64,000 nucleotides of DNA from Zunongwangia sp. ESRF-bin46 (GCA_002631855.1 NTLF01000012.1:62001-126000), one strand, 5' to 3'; shown: positions 1-7,162, numbered from the stretch's first letter. Notes: generated from the letters alone by a model not told the origin. Numbers and translations are program-made.

Positions 1-1
1 T

Positions 2-124
2 CATTGTGAGGAAACCATCAATCTTTTCGCAATGGCGATAAAGACCAAGATGACCATAAGCGATTTGCGGACAATGATATTTTCATATCCTACAATGGCA
101 TCTGACCTAACCTATATGCTCTAA
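2..124 (+). CDS. FAD-dependent pyridine nucleotide-disulfide oxidoreductase, C-terminal end (partial)
   Basis: Only the last 40 codons are present, in frame from base 2 to a TAA at 122-124. The peptide has the ending typical of mercuric-reductase/dihydrolipoamide-dehydrogenase-like flavoproteins: a helix with NLFAMAIK, then TISDLRTMIFSYPTMASDL and a terminal YML. The dimerisation domain of these enzymes ends this way. It lies 9 bp before the GDCCVxC gene, as in mer-like operons, so it probably reduces a metal or disulfide substrate in the cytoplasm. The C-terminal vicinal cysteines of true MerA are absent, so it is called only to the superfamily. Confidence 0.7.
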   Translation, partial: HCEETINLFAMAIKTKMTISDLRTMIFSYPTMASDLTYML

Positions 125-133
125 CTATTATTT

Positions 134-343
134 ATGGAAACTACAATATTAAAATCTACGATCACCTGCCCTGAATGCGGCCACAAAACAGAAGAAGAAA
201 TGCCAACCACGGCCTGTCAATTCTTTTATGAATGTGATAATTGCAAACAAACACTAAAACCAAAAGAAGGCGATTGTTGTGTATTCTGTTCTTATGGTAC
301 TGTGGCTTGTCCACCTATTCAGGAAGGTTCAAAATGTTGCTAA
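134..343 (+). CDS. GDCCVxC-domain small Cys-rich protein
   Basis: A 69-residue cytoplasmic protein with 11 cysteines: two CxxC knuckles (C12/C15 and C34/C37), the signature GDCCVFCSYGTVACPPIQ (residues 47-64) and a terminal CC. This matches the GDCCVxC family, which has selenoprotein members in other phyla and is usually found in mercury-resistance operons. The pattern suggests metal or metalloid binding or redox work on thiol-bound metal; the exact role is unknown. It follows the flavoprotein gene closely. A decayed second copy lies at 5340-5446. Confidence 0.8.
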   Translation: METTILKSTITCPECGHKTEEEMPTTACQFFYECDNCKQTLKPKEGDCCVFCSYGTVACPPIQEGSKCC

Positions 344-358
344 TAAAATTGGAAAAAT

Positions 359-392
359 ATTTGGAGACCACCCTACGAGCATACTTACATTG
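359..392 (+). promoter_or_regulatory. Promoter/operator upstream of the CsoR-family gene
   Basis: The motif TTTGGAGACCACCC (360-373) is followed by TACATTG (386-392), close to the Bacteroidota -7 box TAnnTTTG with TTTG as the upstream box. The same TTTGGAGACCACCC recurs at 839-852 before TACCTTTG. The GC-rich spacer between the two boxes is a plausible operator for the CsoR-family regulator encoded just downstream. Binding is inferred. Confidence 0.5.
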
Positions 393-409
393 CAATAAAA
401 TTTTAACAA

Positions 410-772
410 ATGATACCACGGGATTTAAGTAAGGACATAAAAACAAGGTTACAAAGTATTAATGGGCAACTTAGCGGCCTCATTAAAATGCTGGACGAGG
501 ATACAGATCCTGAAAAGATATTGATACAGTTCAAAGCAGCACAAAAGGGTTTGGACAAGGCTCATTTCCTGTTACTGGACGAAACTTACAGAAAGGCCTT
601 GGCAATCAAGATTTCAGAAACCGTGGAAGCTTGTCCTGGAGATTGTGGTAATGAAGACCGTATTGAATTTATACGGAAACAGTTCCCTGATTTGGAGCTG
701 GACAGTCTTACCGACAAAATGAAAGAAATTGCCACGCTCAAATCCAAATTGGAAGACTCTAACGAGGAATAG
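410..772 (+). CDS. CsoR/RcnR-family (DUF156) metal-sensing repressor, atypical ligands
   Basis: A 120-residue all-helical protein with the DUF156 pattern: IKTRLQSINGQLSGLIKML at residues 10-28, then an amphipathic helix (ILIQFKAAQKGLDKAHFLLL). Family members are tetramers that leave DNA when a metal or thiol modifier binds. The usual Cys-x(n)-His-xxx-Cys ligands are not where expected (the LLLDETYRKAL helix lacks the His and Cys). Instead there is a CPGDC pair (C75, C79) and H52, so sensing may use different ligands. Followed by a hairpin terminator at 799-829. Probably controls this operon through the repeated motif at 360 and 839. Confidence 0.8.
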   Translation: MIPRDLSKDIKTRLQSINGQLSGLIKMLDEDTDPEKILIQFKAAQKGLDKAHFLLLDETYRKALAIKISETVEACPGDCGNEDRIEFIRKQFPDLELDSLTDKMKEIATLKSKLEDSNEE

Positions 773-798
773 AACTCGCAAAAAAACAATCCCCGTTG

Positions 799-829
799 AT
801 GGCCCAAAGTTATGGGTCATTTTTTTTTT
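799..829 (+). terminator. Rho-independent terminator after the CsoR-family gene
   Basis: Stem ATGGCCCA (799-806) pairs with TGGGTCAT (813-820, one G-T pair), followed by nine T residues. It lies 26 bp after the stop codon and just before the second promoter motif, separating the regulator from the downstream metal genes. Confidence 0.75.
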
Positions 830-837
830 GAAATAAT

Positions 838-872
838 GTTTGGAGACCACCCCGGGCACCCACCTACCTTTG
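838..872 (+). promoter_or_regulatory. Promoter/operator for the downstream metal operon
   Basis: TTTGGAGACCACCC (839-852) is an exact copy of the motif at 360-373. It is followed by TACCTTTG (865-872), a perfect match to the Bacteroidota -7 consensus TAnnTTTG. Placement right after a terminator and 60 bp before the next gene supports a promoter. The shared GC-rich spacer suggests common control with the regulator gene. Confidence 0.6.
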
Positions 873-931
873 TACCGTGCTTAATTGATAAGCCATTATT
901 ATAAATGAAATACTAATAAAAAAAAGAGATT

Positions 932-1201
932 ATGAAACGTCAAGTAGAAGTCTTTACAGCCAACTGCCCCGTTTGTGACCCAGTGGTCAAAATGATTGAG
1001 GAACTGGCCTGTGATGAATGTGAAGTAACAACATACGATTTGGTAAAACAATGCGATGATAAGACTTGTCTTACCAAGATGAACGAATATGGGGTACAAA
1101 AAATACCCGCAGTAGCCGTAAACGGAAAATTATTGGATTGCTGCAAGGATTCCGCCATTACCAAAGAAAAGTTGATGAAAGCGGGTATTGGACAAAATTA
1201 A
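932..1201 (+). CDS. Thioredoxin/glutaredoxin-like small Cys-rich protein
   Basis: An 89-residue protein with a thioredoxin-like fold signature: beta strand VEVFTA, the redox motif CPVC (C12-C15), then VQKIPAVAVNGKLLDCC with the cis-proline (P59). Six further cysteines (C27/C30, C41/C46, C70/C71) are unusual for a glutaredoxin and suggest metal or persulfide handling. There is no signal peptide, so it is cytoplasmic. It is the first gene behind the promoter at 839-872 in the metal operon. Likely delivers or removes thiol-bound metal; this is inference. Confidence 0.7.
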   Translation: MKRQVEVFTANCPVCDPVVKMIEELACDECEVTTYDLVKQCDDKTCLTKMNEYGVQKIPAVAVNGKLLDCCKDSAITKEKLMKAGIGQN

Positions 1202-1212
1202 AAAAAGATTTG

Positions 1213-1258
1213 GGTACGGCCATTTTCACCAATTATCCTGTTGCCGTACCAACAGGAT
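1213..1258 (+). promoter_or_regulatory. Two mutually exclusive hairpins in the intergenic leader
   Basis: GGTACGGC (1213-1220) pairs perfectly with GCCGTACC (1243-1250). ATCCTGTTG (1235-1243) pairs perfectly with CAACAGGAT (1250-1258) over a six-base loop. The second hairpin uses the interval containing the 3' arm of the first, so the two cannot form together. It lies between the thioredoxin-like gene and the DUF326 gene and could act as an attenuator or processing site. Only the pairing is seen; function is inferred. Confidence 0.45.
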
Positions 1259-1279
1259 ATCATTTAAAATCCAAAAAAT

Positions 1280-1606
1280 ATGAAACCATTAAATTCTGAA
1301 TTACAAAAATGTATTGATGATTGCAATGCCTGTATTACTGCGGCAAGAATCTGCCTTGACCAACATTTGGGCGAACCCGATATGAAAAAATGCCATCAGT
1401 TTTGTTTGGATTGCATTGCGCTATGTATCGCTTGTGTTCAATTACTCGCCAGCCAATCTGATTATTCGAAACGCTTATGTGCCATTTGTGCGGACTTATG
1501 TAAAGCCTGCGCCGATGAATGTGCAAAATTCGATAGCGAGGTTTGCCAGCAATGTGCGGAAAAATGCTATGCCTGTGCCGAGAGTTGTAAAAAAATGGCA
1601 GCTTAA
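1280..1606 (+). CDS. DUF326 four-helix-bundle copper-binding (Csp-like) protein
   Basis: A 108-residue protein with 19 cysteines spaced CxxC/CxxxC along predicted helices (KCIDDCNAC, KKCHQFCLDCIALC, RLCAICADLCKAC, VCQQCAEKCYACAESC). This is the DUF326 pattern of copper storage proteins, whose four-helix bundles line their core with Cys thiolates binding many Cu(I). There is no Tat or Sec signal, so it resembles the cytosolic Csp3-type. Within this operon it would sequester copper or another soft metal. Start is the only ATG that gives the full first helix. Confidence 0.85.
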   Translation: MKPLNSELQKCIDDCNACITAARICLDQHLGEPDMKKCHQFCLDCIALCIACVQLLASQSDYSKRLCAICADLCKACADECAKFDSEVCQQCAEKCYACAESCKKMAA

Positions 1607-1626
1607 CATTTAAAAACAAGTGATTT

Positions 1627-2484
1627 ATGGCCATTTCTAATTTACATCTCAGAATCGTTCTAATCATTATCCTCTGCTCATCGACAATATCCATTCTTAA
1701 TGCGCAGGGACACGGGCCATTATATGGTTTACAGACCCCGACCCTCGCGAGGGGTGGCGTAGATTTAAATGTCGCAAGTATGAGTTTGAGCACCGAGAAC
1801 GAAACTTCCTATATGCTGCGTTATCTGTTTTCCTACGGTATCACCGAAGACTTTCAGATTAACTTGACCACACCCACTACGATAGAGCGGCTTAACAATG
1901 CACCGAGAACAAGGGGGAATAGCAATATGCCGGCAAATGGCGATATAGAAGCATCTCTTTGGTATCGATTTTTTTCCAATGCCTTTGGGGTTGGTAAACG
2001 TTTCGAAGGAACAGCTGTCCTCGGGGTTTCAGCACCTACCGATGATGTCCGCGGACAAGTAAACGTGGGCAATTCCATTCACGGTGCAATTTCTACGGGA
2101 TATGCTTCACGTACCTGGTATGCGTGGTTAGGTGGTGGTTATCAATATTATTTTGAAAAAGACAACGAACAACTCGGCGACCTGCCATACGCGAGTGCCG
2201 TGGTAGGGTATCGCCCCAATATCTTTATGGGCGATTATCCAAAACCCGATTGGAGGATTTTTTTGGAAACAATGGCAGAATTCCCCGGTGACAATAAATA
2301 TAACGGACAACAAAATTTTAGTGATTCAAGAAGTAATAAAGTATTGATGGGACCTTCCTTTTTAGGGTTGTACGGAGCGTGGGGGATTTCATTTGGAGCC
2401 TTGTTTCCGGTGGTGCAGGATTTGACGCCAAGTGCCGTAAAAGAAAATTATAGGGTATCCATTAATCTAAGTTATTGGTTATAA
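1627..2484 (+). CDS. Outer-membrane beta-barrel transporter-like protein
   Basis: A 285-residue protein with a Sec signal (hydrophobic residues 8-24, cleavage near ILNAQ-GHG) and alternating strands with aromatic ends finishing in SINLSYWL, an outer-membrane C-terminal signature. The overall pattern resembles the Phenol_MetA_deg/transporter-like barrel family. Twenty bases separate it from the DUF326 gene. It likely forms the outer-membrane pore or sensor of the metal system. Substrate is unknown. A second, unrelated-looking barrel gene is at 3364-4149. Confidence 0.65.
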   Translation: MAISNLHLRIVLIIILCSSTISILNAQGHGPLYGLQTPTLARGGVDLNVASMSLSTENETSYMLRYLFSYGITEDFQINLTTPTTIERLNNAPRTRGNSNMPANGDIEASLWYRFFSNAFGVGKRFEGTAVLGVSAPTDDVRGQVNVGNSIHGAISTGYASRTWYAWLGGGYQYYFEKDNEQLGDLPYASAVVGYRPNIFMGDYPKPDWRIFLETMAEFPGDNKYNGQQNFSDSRSNKVLMGPSFLGLYGAWGISFGALFPVVQDLTPSAVKENYRVSINLSYWL

Positions 2485-2511
2485 AAGAATTAAAATTTAA
2501 AAATTAAGAAG

Positions 2512-2997
2512 ATGAAAAAAATAGCGTTGGTTATGATAATAGCATTACTCGGTACTTTGAGTTCCGAGGCACAAATTCAAAAAGTTGACCAAGAGGTCTA
2601 TGGAATGGATTGTGCACCTTGTGCCTATGGTCTTGAACGAGGTCTAAATAAAATGGACGGACTTCAAAATGTAAGAGTGAGCCTCAATGACGGGAAAGCT
2701 TATCTGGAACTTTCGAAAAACAACAGTTTAAGCCTAAGTCAAATCCAAGAGGAAGTAAAGAAGAACGGTTTTTCTGCCAAAAAAGCGGAAGTGGTGGTAG
2801 AGGGAACATTGATAAATAAAAATAACGGTTACAAATTGGTAACCGGTACGGAAACTTATCAAATACTTGCCATTATTTCGGACGATTTAAATTCAAAGTT
2901 GAAGTCTGGCAAGATAAAAATAAAGGGCATTGTTCAGGACGTGGAAGACGGGGAGCTTACCGATGAGTGGAAAATTGAAGTTACTGAAATTCTATAA
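2512..2997 (+). CDS. Periplasmic heavy-metal-associated (HMA) domain protein
   Basis: A 161-residue exported protein: signal peptide residues 1-20, then an HMA domain with the binding loop GMDCAPC (C34, C37) and the beta-alpha-beta order of MerP/CopZ. A C-terminal extension of about 70 residues (VEGTLINKNNGYKL onward) resembles an OB-like or barrel domain and is absent from plain MerP. It precedes the MerT-like gene by 7 bp. Likely binds Hg(II), Cu(I) or a similar ion in the periplasm and passes it to the membrane carrier. Confidence 0.8.
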   Translation: MKKIALVMIIALLGTLSSEAQIQKVDQEVYGMDCAPCAYGLERGLNKMDGLQNVRVSLNDGKAYLELSKNNSLSLSQIQEEVKKNGFSAKKAEVVVEGTLINKNNGYKLVTGTETYQILAIISDDLNSKLKSGKIKIKGIVQDVEDGELTDEWKIEVTEIL

Positions 2998-3004
2998 TCA
3001 TTAA

Positions 3005-3364
3005 ATGAAGATGAAGCGATATAGCTTATTGGGCGCAAGCCTCTTTAGCGCAGGGATTCCATTCCTTTGTTGTTGGACCCCTGCTGTTTTAATGGGAGTG
3101 GCAGGATTCATTGGTATTTCATCAGGTTTTGAATGGGTACATCCCGTAAGACCATATTTAAATGCGATATCCTTTGTAACCTTAGGTTTTGTCCATTACA
3201 GGACATATCGCAATGAAAAAGTAAAAACCCCTGAAACTAACAAATATGAAGTATGTGGGTGTAAGGAAAATATTCAGGGTTCAACCAATAACAAATGGAT
3301 GTTATGGATAATAACTTTTTTGGTCGTCGTAATGACCATCGTAAATTATCTTATCGATTATTAA
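3005..3364 (+). CDS. MerT-like inner-membrane metal transporter
   Basis: A 119-residue membrane protein with about three hydrophobic segments (residues 8-35, 46-62 and 97-117). The first carries the vicinal pair C22-C23 followed by WTPAVLMGVAGF, as in MerT, whose first-helix Cys pair carries Hg(II). A second Cys pair, VCGC, sits in the loop near residue 85, matching the MerT cytoplasmic loop. The stop codon overlaps the start of the next gene (TAATG). It is flanked by HMA proteins on both sides, which fits a MerT/MerP uptake pair. Confidence 0.75.
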   Translation: MKMKRYSLLGASLFSAGIPFLCCWTPAVLMGVAGFIGISSGFEWVHPVRPYLNAISFVTLGFVHYRTYRNEKVKTPETNKYEVCGCKENIQGSTNNKWMLWIITFLVVVMTIVNYLIDY

Positions 3365-4149
3365 TGGATTCTTTTAAAATTAAAATAATCCTGGTCATTA
3401 CAATAGTTCTGATAGGATTAGATGTAAAGGCTCAAGGCCCGCCGATATTTACGGACACACCTATAATGTTAGGTGTGCAAGGACGTGGTGTGCGGACTTT
3501 TGGCAATATCATATCCCGAGAGAATGTGAATGCCTATTCACAGGTATTGGTTGTGCCTTATAACCTTACCAGCAAATTACAAGTAGCTGGGGTGGTATCC
3601 TACTTGTGGATTTCCCCAGAGGGAACATCATCAAATTCGGGATTTGGGGATTTAAAGGTATTCGCAAAATACCAACTCTATCAAAAAGACGGTAAAGGCA
3701 CAACCTTGAGAAGTTTAATAAAATTGACAGAAACTTTTCCTACTGGAAACGCAAGCAAAATGCCAGCTTTAGGTACTGGTGCGTATCAGACAACAATAAG
3801 CTTGGTAAATGGATATGTGACAACCAAATATGGAGTTTATGGAGAGGTGGGTTACAATCTGGCAGGGAATGGATTGCCGGATAACCTGGTTTATAATATC
3901 GCTTTTGGCTATCCCCTTTTACCACAAAAATATCCACCCAACCAATTGAACGTTTTCTTGGAGCTAAATGGAAATTATGTATTCGAAGATGTGGGAAACA
4001 ATCTATTCTTGTCCCCAGGCATTCAATATATAGCGGGGAGAAAACTACTCTTTGAATCTGGTATTCAAATTCCTTTGACAGATGCTTCCCCAACGAATCA
4101 ACAAACAAATTACATATTAAGAATAGGAACCAGAATATTAATTTTTTAA
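3364..4149 (+). CDS. Outer-membrane beta-barrel transporter-like protein 2
   Basis: The start is taken at the ATG at 3364, which overlaps the MerT-like stop by one base and gives a clear signal peptide (KIKIILVITIVLIGLDVKAQ). The rest is a roughly 240-residue barrel: FTDTPIMLGVQGRGVRTF, repeated Tyr/Phe-ended strands and a final YILRIGTRILIF. It resembles the Phenol_MetA_deg-like family. Translational coupling to the MerT-like gene suggests joint work in moving the metal across the envelope. Substrate not visible from sequence. Confidence 0.65.
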   Translation: MDSFKIKIILVITIVLIGLDVKAQGPPIFTDTPIMLGVQGRGVRTFGNIISRENVNAYSQVLVVPYNLTSKLQVAGVVSYLWISPEGTSSNSGFGDLKVFAKYQLYQKDGKGTTLRSLIKLTETFPTGNASKMPALGTGAYQTTISLVNGYVTTKYGVYGEVGYNLAGNGLPDNLVYNIAFGYPLLPQKYPPNQLNVFLELNGNYVFEDVGNNLFLSPGIQYIAGRKLLFESGIQIPLTDASPTNQQTNYILRIGTRILIF

Positions 4150-4159
4150 AAATATACAA

Positions 4160-4471
4160 ATGAAGAAGTTGCTGATATTACTTTTCATAGGCTTTACTGT
4201 TACGACAGTAAATGCTCAGGCAGATACGTCCCAATTGAATGGAAAGATTACCATAGAGGTGGATGGTCTGGCCTGCCCATTTTGTGCCTATGGCTTGGAA
4301 AAAAACCTTAAAGAAATAGATGGGGTTGAAAACATTGAGATAAATATTGAAAAAGGGTCTGTCCTTCTTACTATTGCAGAGAGAAAACAAATTTCAGAAG
4401 ACTTAATCCTTCAAAAGATAAAGGATGCGGGATTTACCCCAGGTAAAATAAAAAAGCAAAGTGATGAATAA
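4160..4471 (+). CDS. Periplasmic MerP-like HMA protein
   Basis: A 103-residue protein with signal peptide (LLILLFIGFTVTTVNAQ, cleavage near residue 20) and one HMA domain containing GLACPFC (C39, C42). The length is close to classical MerP. It is the second HMA protein of the operon and starts 10 bp after the outer-membrane gene. Likely a periplasmic metal shuttle. Its 3' end overlaps the next gene by 8 bp. Confidence 0.8.
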   Translation: MKKLLILLFIGFTVTTVNAQADTSQLNGKITIEVDGLACPFCAYGLEKNLKEIDGVENIEINIEKGSVLLTIAERKQISEDLILQKIKDAGFTPGKIKKQSDE

Positions 4472-5279
4472 ATCTTTATTAGTGTTGGTTTTTTCCTTGT
4501 TGATTATTGCCTGTAAGGAAAAAGAAGAAGACAAGAAATGGACTTTTGAAAAGAAAATCGAACTTCCTGAAAAAGTGCGTCCACTTGCGTTAGAGAAAAC
4601 TGGTAACGACATCTGGTTTTCGGACCCTGAGCAATTTAGATTACTAAAAGTTGACCTTAGCGGAAAAATACTGGATTCTATTACGGGCATTAAACGTCCT
4701 ATGAATATCGATTTTAATCAGGGGAAACTGTATGTGCCCGAATTTTTAACAGATACAATTTGGGTTTTTGAGGACGGAAAAAAGTCCGCACTGTTCCTAA
4801 ATGCTGAACCTCAAGCACCCGCCGGACTCAATGCAAAGGGCGATACAATTGCGATTGCTGACTTTTATAACCATAGGATAATTTTACAAATAAAAGGACA
4901 GGTCAGTTATATAGGAAAGGAGGGGCACAACAAAGGAGAGCTGTATTATCCCATAGATGTGAAAATTAAGGGCACCAAAATCTATGTTGCCGATGCATAC
5001 AATAATAGGGTACAGGTATTTAACATTGACGGAAAAATATTGGAAGTTATCGGAGAAAAAGATGGATTCAACGTAGCTTCTGGTATAGCTATCAATATGG
5101 ATGGCTTGGCTGTGACCGACCAAGAAAATAATAAGGTGTTGATTTATAATCTCAATGGGAAATTACAGCAAACCCTTACCGATAAAATCAACTATCCTAC
5201 GGATGTACTGTTTGATGAAAATAGTTTGTACATCACCAATTTTAAAGAGAATTCCATAGCGGTTTACAAAATGAGATAA
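4464..5279 (+). CDS. NHL/6-bladed beta-propeller lipoprotein
   Basis: The ATG at 4464 gives a lipoprotein signal with lipobox LIIAC (Cys 17); the GTG one codon earlier is less likely. The mature part is built of NHL-like repeats (GKLYVPEFLTDTIWVF, GDTIAIADFYNHRIIL, TKIYVADAYNNRVQVF, DGLAVTDQENNKVLIY, NSLYITNFKENSIAVY), five to six blades of about 40 residues. NHL propellers bind proteins or small ligands. It overlaps the MerP-like gene and ends the operon, so it is probably an envelope partner of the metal system. Such a partner is not part of the standard mer set. Confidence 0.7.
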   Translation: MNKSLLVLVFSLLIIACKEKEEDKKWTFEKKIELPEKVRPLALEKTGNDIWFSDPEQFRLLKVDLSGKILDSITGIKRPMNIDFNQGKLYVPEFLTDTIWVFEDGKKSALFLNAEPQAPAGLNAKGDTIAIADFYNHRIILQIKGQVSYIGKEGHNKGELYYPIDVKIKGTKIYVADAYNNRVQVFNIDGKILEVIGEKDGFNVASGIAINMDGLAVTDQENNKVLIYNLNGKLQQTLTDKINYPTDVLFDENSLYITNFKENSIAVYKMR

Positions 5280-5339
5280 TTTGATAAAAATAGTGGTGGT
5301 ATAAAATATGGTTTGGAAGCCTTAAACTTTTAGAGCCAG

Positions 5340-5446
5340 TTGAATTTCAAATAAGTCCTCAATCAGATATAGATTGTTGCTGTGCCTTTGGCACTTAAGG
5401 TACTATGGGCATTCTACCAATTCAAGAGAGTACAAAATCTTGTTTG
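5340..5446 (+). pseudogene. Relic of a second GDCCVxC gene
   Basis: Reading from about 5342 gives EFQISPQSDIDCCCAFGT, a TAA stop, then GTMGILPIQESTKSC. This lines up with the C-terminal half of the intact protein at 134-343 (KPKEGDCCVFCSYGT and PPIQEGSKCC). The signature is damaged, one in-frame stop is present and no start remains. It shows a former second copy of the metal operon here or a recombination scar. Confidence 0.55.
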
Positions 5447-5463
5447 AAAATCATATTTTAAGT

Positions 5464-5723
5464 TCACTTCCGTTTATCCCCAGCCTTAGTATCAAAAGCA
5501 ATCAAATTAAACATTTCTCGCATTCGGCTACGGACACGGTTACCGTAACGTTCTTCCAGTTCTTCGGCATTTAGGTTTGTGGTTGCGTGTGTTTTGATTT
5601 TATGTTTGGTTTGTAGGTAGAGCTCGTATCGAGATAAAAGCACTTCGCCCATAACATTCAAATCCTTTCCGTAGAATCTGCCAGAAGACTCGACGCTTAA
5701 ATCATCAAAACAGTAAAATTTTG
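5464..5723 (-). pseudogene. 3' fragment of the element ATPase gene (copy of 9784-10060)
   Basis: The minus-strand frame reads KFYCFDDLSVESSGRFYG and continues to the stop, matching the last ~87 residues of the P-loop ATPase at 9784-10446 almost throughout, with many silent third-base changes. Homology stops abruptly near 5723, and the Walker A half is missing. The fragment has stayed open but cannot encode a working ATPase. Together with the copy at 9784 it brackets the 5811-9625 cargo. Confidence 0.8.
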
Positions 5724-5810
5724 TTTTTGGAACTTAAGTCCACAGTTAGTAGCTTCCTTAAAAGAGACAAATAACAGTTTTATAATAAATTAGTTATCAG
5801 TTTTACAACT

Positions 5811-6446
5811 CTATGAATGAAAATTGTCCTGAAATAGAGAAAGGTTGTGTTTCTTTTGGTTTTCAAAAGCGGCTATAGCAGCTTTTGTATAAAAACGATG
5901 TTCATTCAAAAACTTCACATTTAATTTAACCCATTCATCATCGGTAAATTTCATATCTAAAAAAGTTTCCCATTCTTTTCGTAACAATCTGTTTCTCTCG
6001 AAAAATGTGGTCATTCCCAAATGGCTCAAATCTGCATCGCACATTATTTCTTCTAAAACAGTTGTGGGCATAACACTCATTTCAGTAGCTTGGATAATAT
6101 TCTCTACAATCTGTATCTGATTTTCTGGATAGCTTTCCTTTTGTAAAAATTCACGAGCATAGGCACAACTCAATTTCTCGTGACCTTGCGTTGTTTCAAT
6201 ATTTCCGACATCGTGAAAATAAGCTGCAATGACAACCATTTCTTTTTCTGTGCTGGAAAGGTTCAACCTGTTGGCAAGAAATTTGGCATTATGTGCAACT
6301 TCCGAAGTGTGCTCATAATTATGGAACTGCAACAAATTGCATCTTCCGTTCTTTAGTAATTTCTTGCAGTACTTTTCTGCTTTTAAAACCAAATCTGTAT
6401 TCAATTTAAACCAATTTCTTTTTATGACTGTAAAAAACCAATGCAC
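5811..6446 (-). CDS. HD-domain phosphohydrolase-like protein
   Basis: A 211-residue protein with the HD-superfamily order: H in FHNYEHTSEV, the paired FHD (AAYFHDVGN), and later conserved Asp in MCDADLSHLG. Family enzymes are metal-dependent phosphohydrolases, often on nucleotides. Its start overlaps the previous gene by 41 bp, so it is translationally coupled to the DUF347-like gene and is the last gene of the operon. Substrate is unknown. No signal peptide, so cytoplasmic. Confidence 0.75.
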   Translation of the reverse strand: MHWFFTVIKRNWFKLNTDLVLKAEKYCKKLLKNGRCNLLQFHNYEHTSEVAHNAKFLANRLNLSSTEKEMVVIAAYFHDVGNIETTQGHEKLSCAYAREFLQKESYPENQIQIVENIIQATEMSVMPTTVLEEIMCDADLSHLGMTTFFERNRLLRKEWETFLDMKFTDDEWVKLNVKFLNEHRFYTKAAIAAFENQKKHNLSLFQDNFHS

Positions 6447-7161
6447 CTAAAATTGTGACACTCACTAAGGTTGCTGGTACTGTACCCAAATCTAAACCGC
6501 CTTGAGCATTTGTTTTAGTAAGTAAGTCGCCAAAGGTTGCACCAAATGGACGCGTGAAAATAAAAGCAATCCAAAACAGAATGATATGATTTATTTTGGT
6601 TGTGTAATGTAACAGTACAACAATTAGAATTACACCAGCGGTTACCATAGCACCTTGCAAATAACTTAAGCCGGCATTGTCGCTCAAAAAATCGCCAAAA
6701 GCAGTTCCCAGACTATTTGAAATTAATATCGCCACCCAATAGAAAAGTTCTACTTTTTTATTGAAAATAGGATACACTTCTATTTTTCCTCTTACACTAT
6801 TCCAGATCCAAAGGGTATTCAACAACAAGGTTATCAAAATTAAAGAGCCAGCGAGATAGCCCAAATTCAAGGTTCTATCCATAAAATCTGAAATCTCTGT
6901 GCCTACCGTTGTTGTGCCTACAATGACCAACCAATATAAAAATGGAATATACTTTTTGGCATTTAACTGCAACAGCAAAGCGATGATGAAAAATATACCC
7001 GTAATTGCGAGTCCGACTGTATAGCCCAATTTCAAGGTGTGTGCTAATAAATCGCCTAAAGTTTCGCCTAATGTGGTGGCGATGATCTTCATTATCCAAA
7101 ATAGCAAAGTGATTTTTGCTACTTTGTTCAAGTTGTTTGAAAGGATAATAGACTTTTTCAT
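6406..7161 (-). CDS. DUF347-like (COG4705-type) repeat membrane protein
   Basis: A 251-residue polytopic membrane protein with about eight helices. Four internal repeats carry the pattern TLGETLGDLL, TVGTEISDFM, SLGTAFGDFL and PFGATFGDLL, each followed by two hydrophobic segments. This is the four-repeat architecture of DUF347. The acidic residue in the middle of each repeat suggests ion transport, possibly a divalent metal, but this is inference. It starts one base after the ICMT-like gene and overlaps the HD gene. Confidence 0.65.
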   Translation of the reverse strand: MKKSIILSNNLNKVAKITLLFWIMKIIATTLGETLGDLLAHTLKLGYTVGLAITGIFFIIALLLQLNAKKYIPFLYWLVIVGTTTVGTEISDFMDRTLNLGYLAGSLILITLLLNTLWIWNSVRGKIEVYPIFNKKVELFYWVAILISNSLGTAFGDFLSDNAGLSYLQGAMVTAGVILIVVLLHYTTKINHIILFWIAFIFTRPFGATFGDLLTKTNAQGGLDLGTVPATLVSVTILGALVFYSHKKKLV

Positions 7162-7162
7162 T

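Noticed and set aside
2-124. Calling the partial flavoprotein MerA
   Set aside because: The C-terminal Cys pair of MerA is not present, and too little remains to place the active site.
1335-1793. 152-codon minus-strand frame across DUF326 and the barrel gene
   Set aside because: It lies opposite two convincing genes, and its translation has no recognisable family or coding pattern.
1627-2484. Barrel proteins as efflux (CusC/TolC) outer-membrane factors
   Set aside because: They lack the helical alpha-barrel and coiled-coil repeats of TolC-type proteins; strand-rich sequence fits a plain porin-like barrel.
3740-4159. 139-codon minus-strand frame opposite the barrel gene
   Set aside because: Antisense shadow of a real gene; composition is Leu/His/Phe rich as expected for such shadows.
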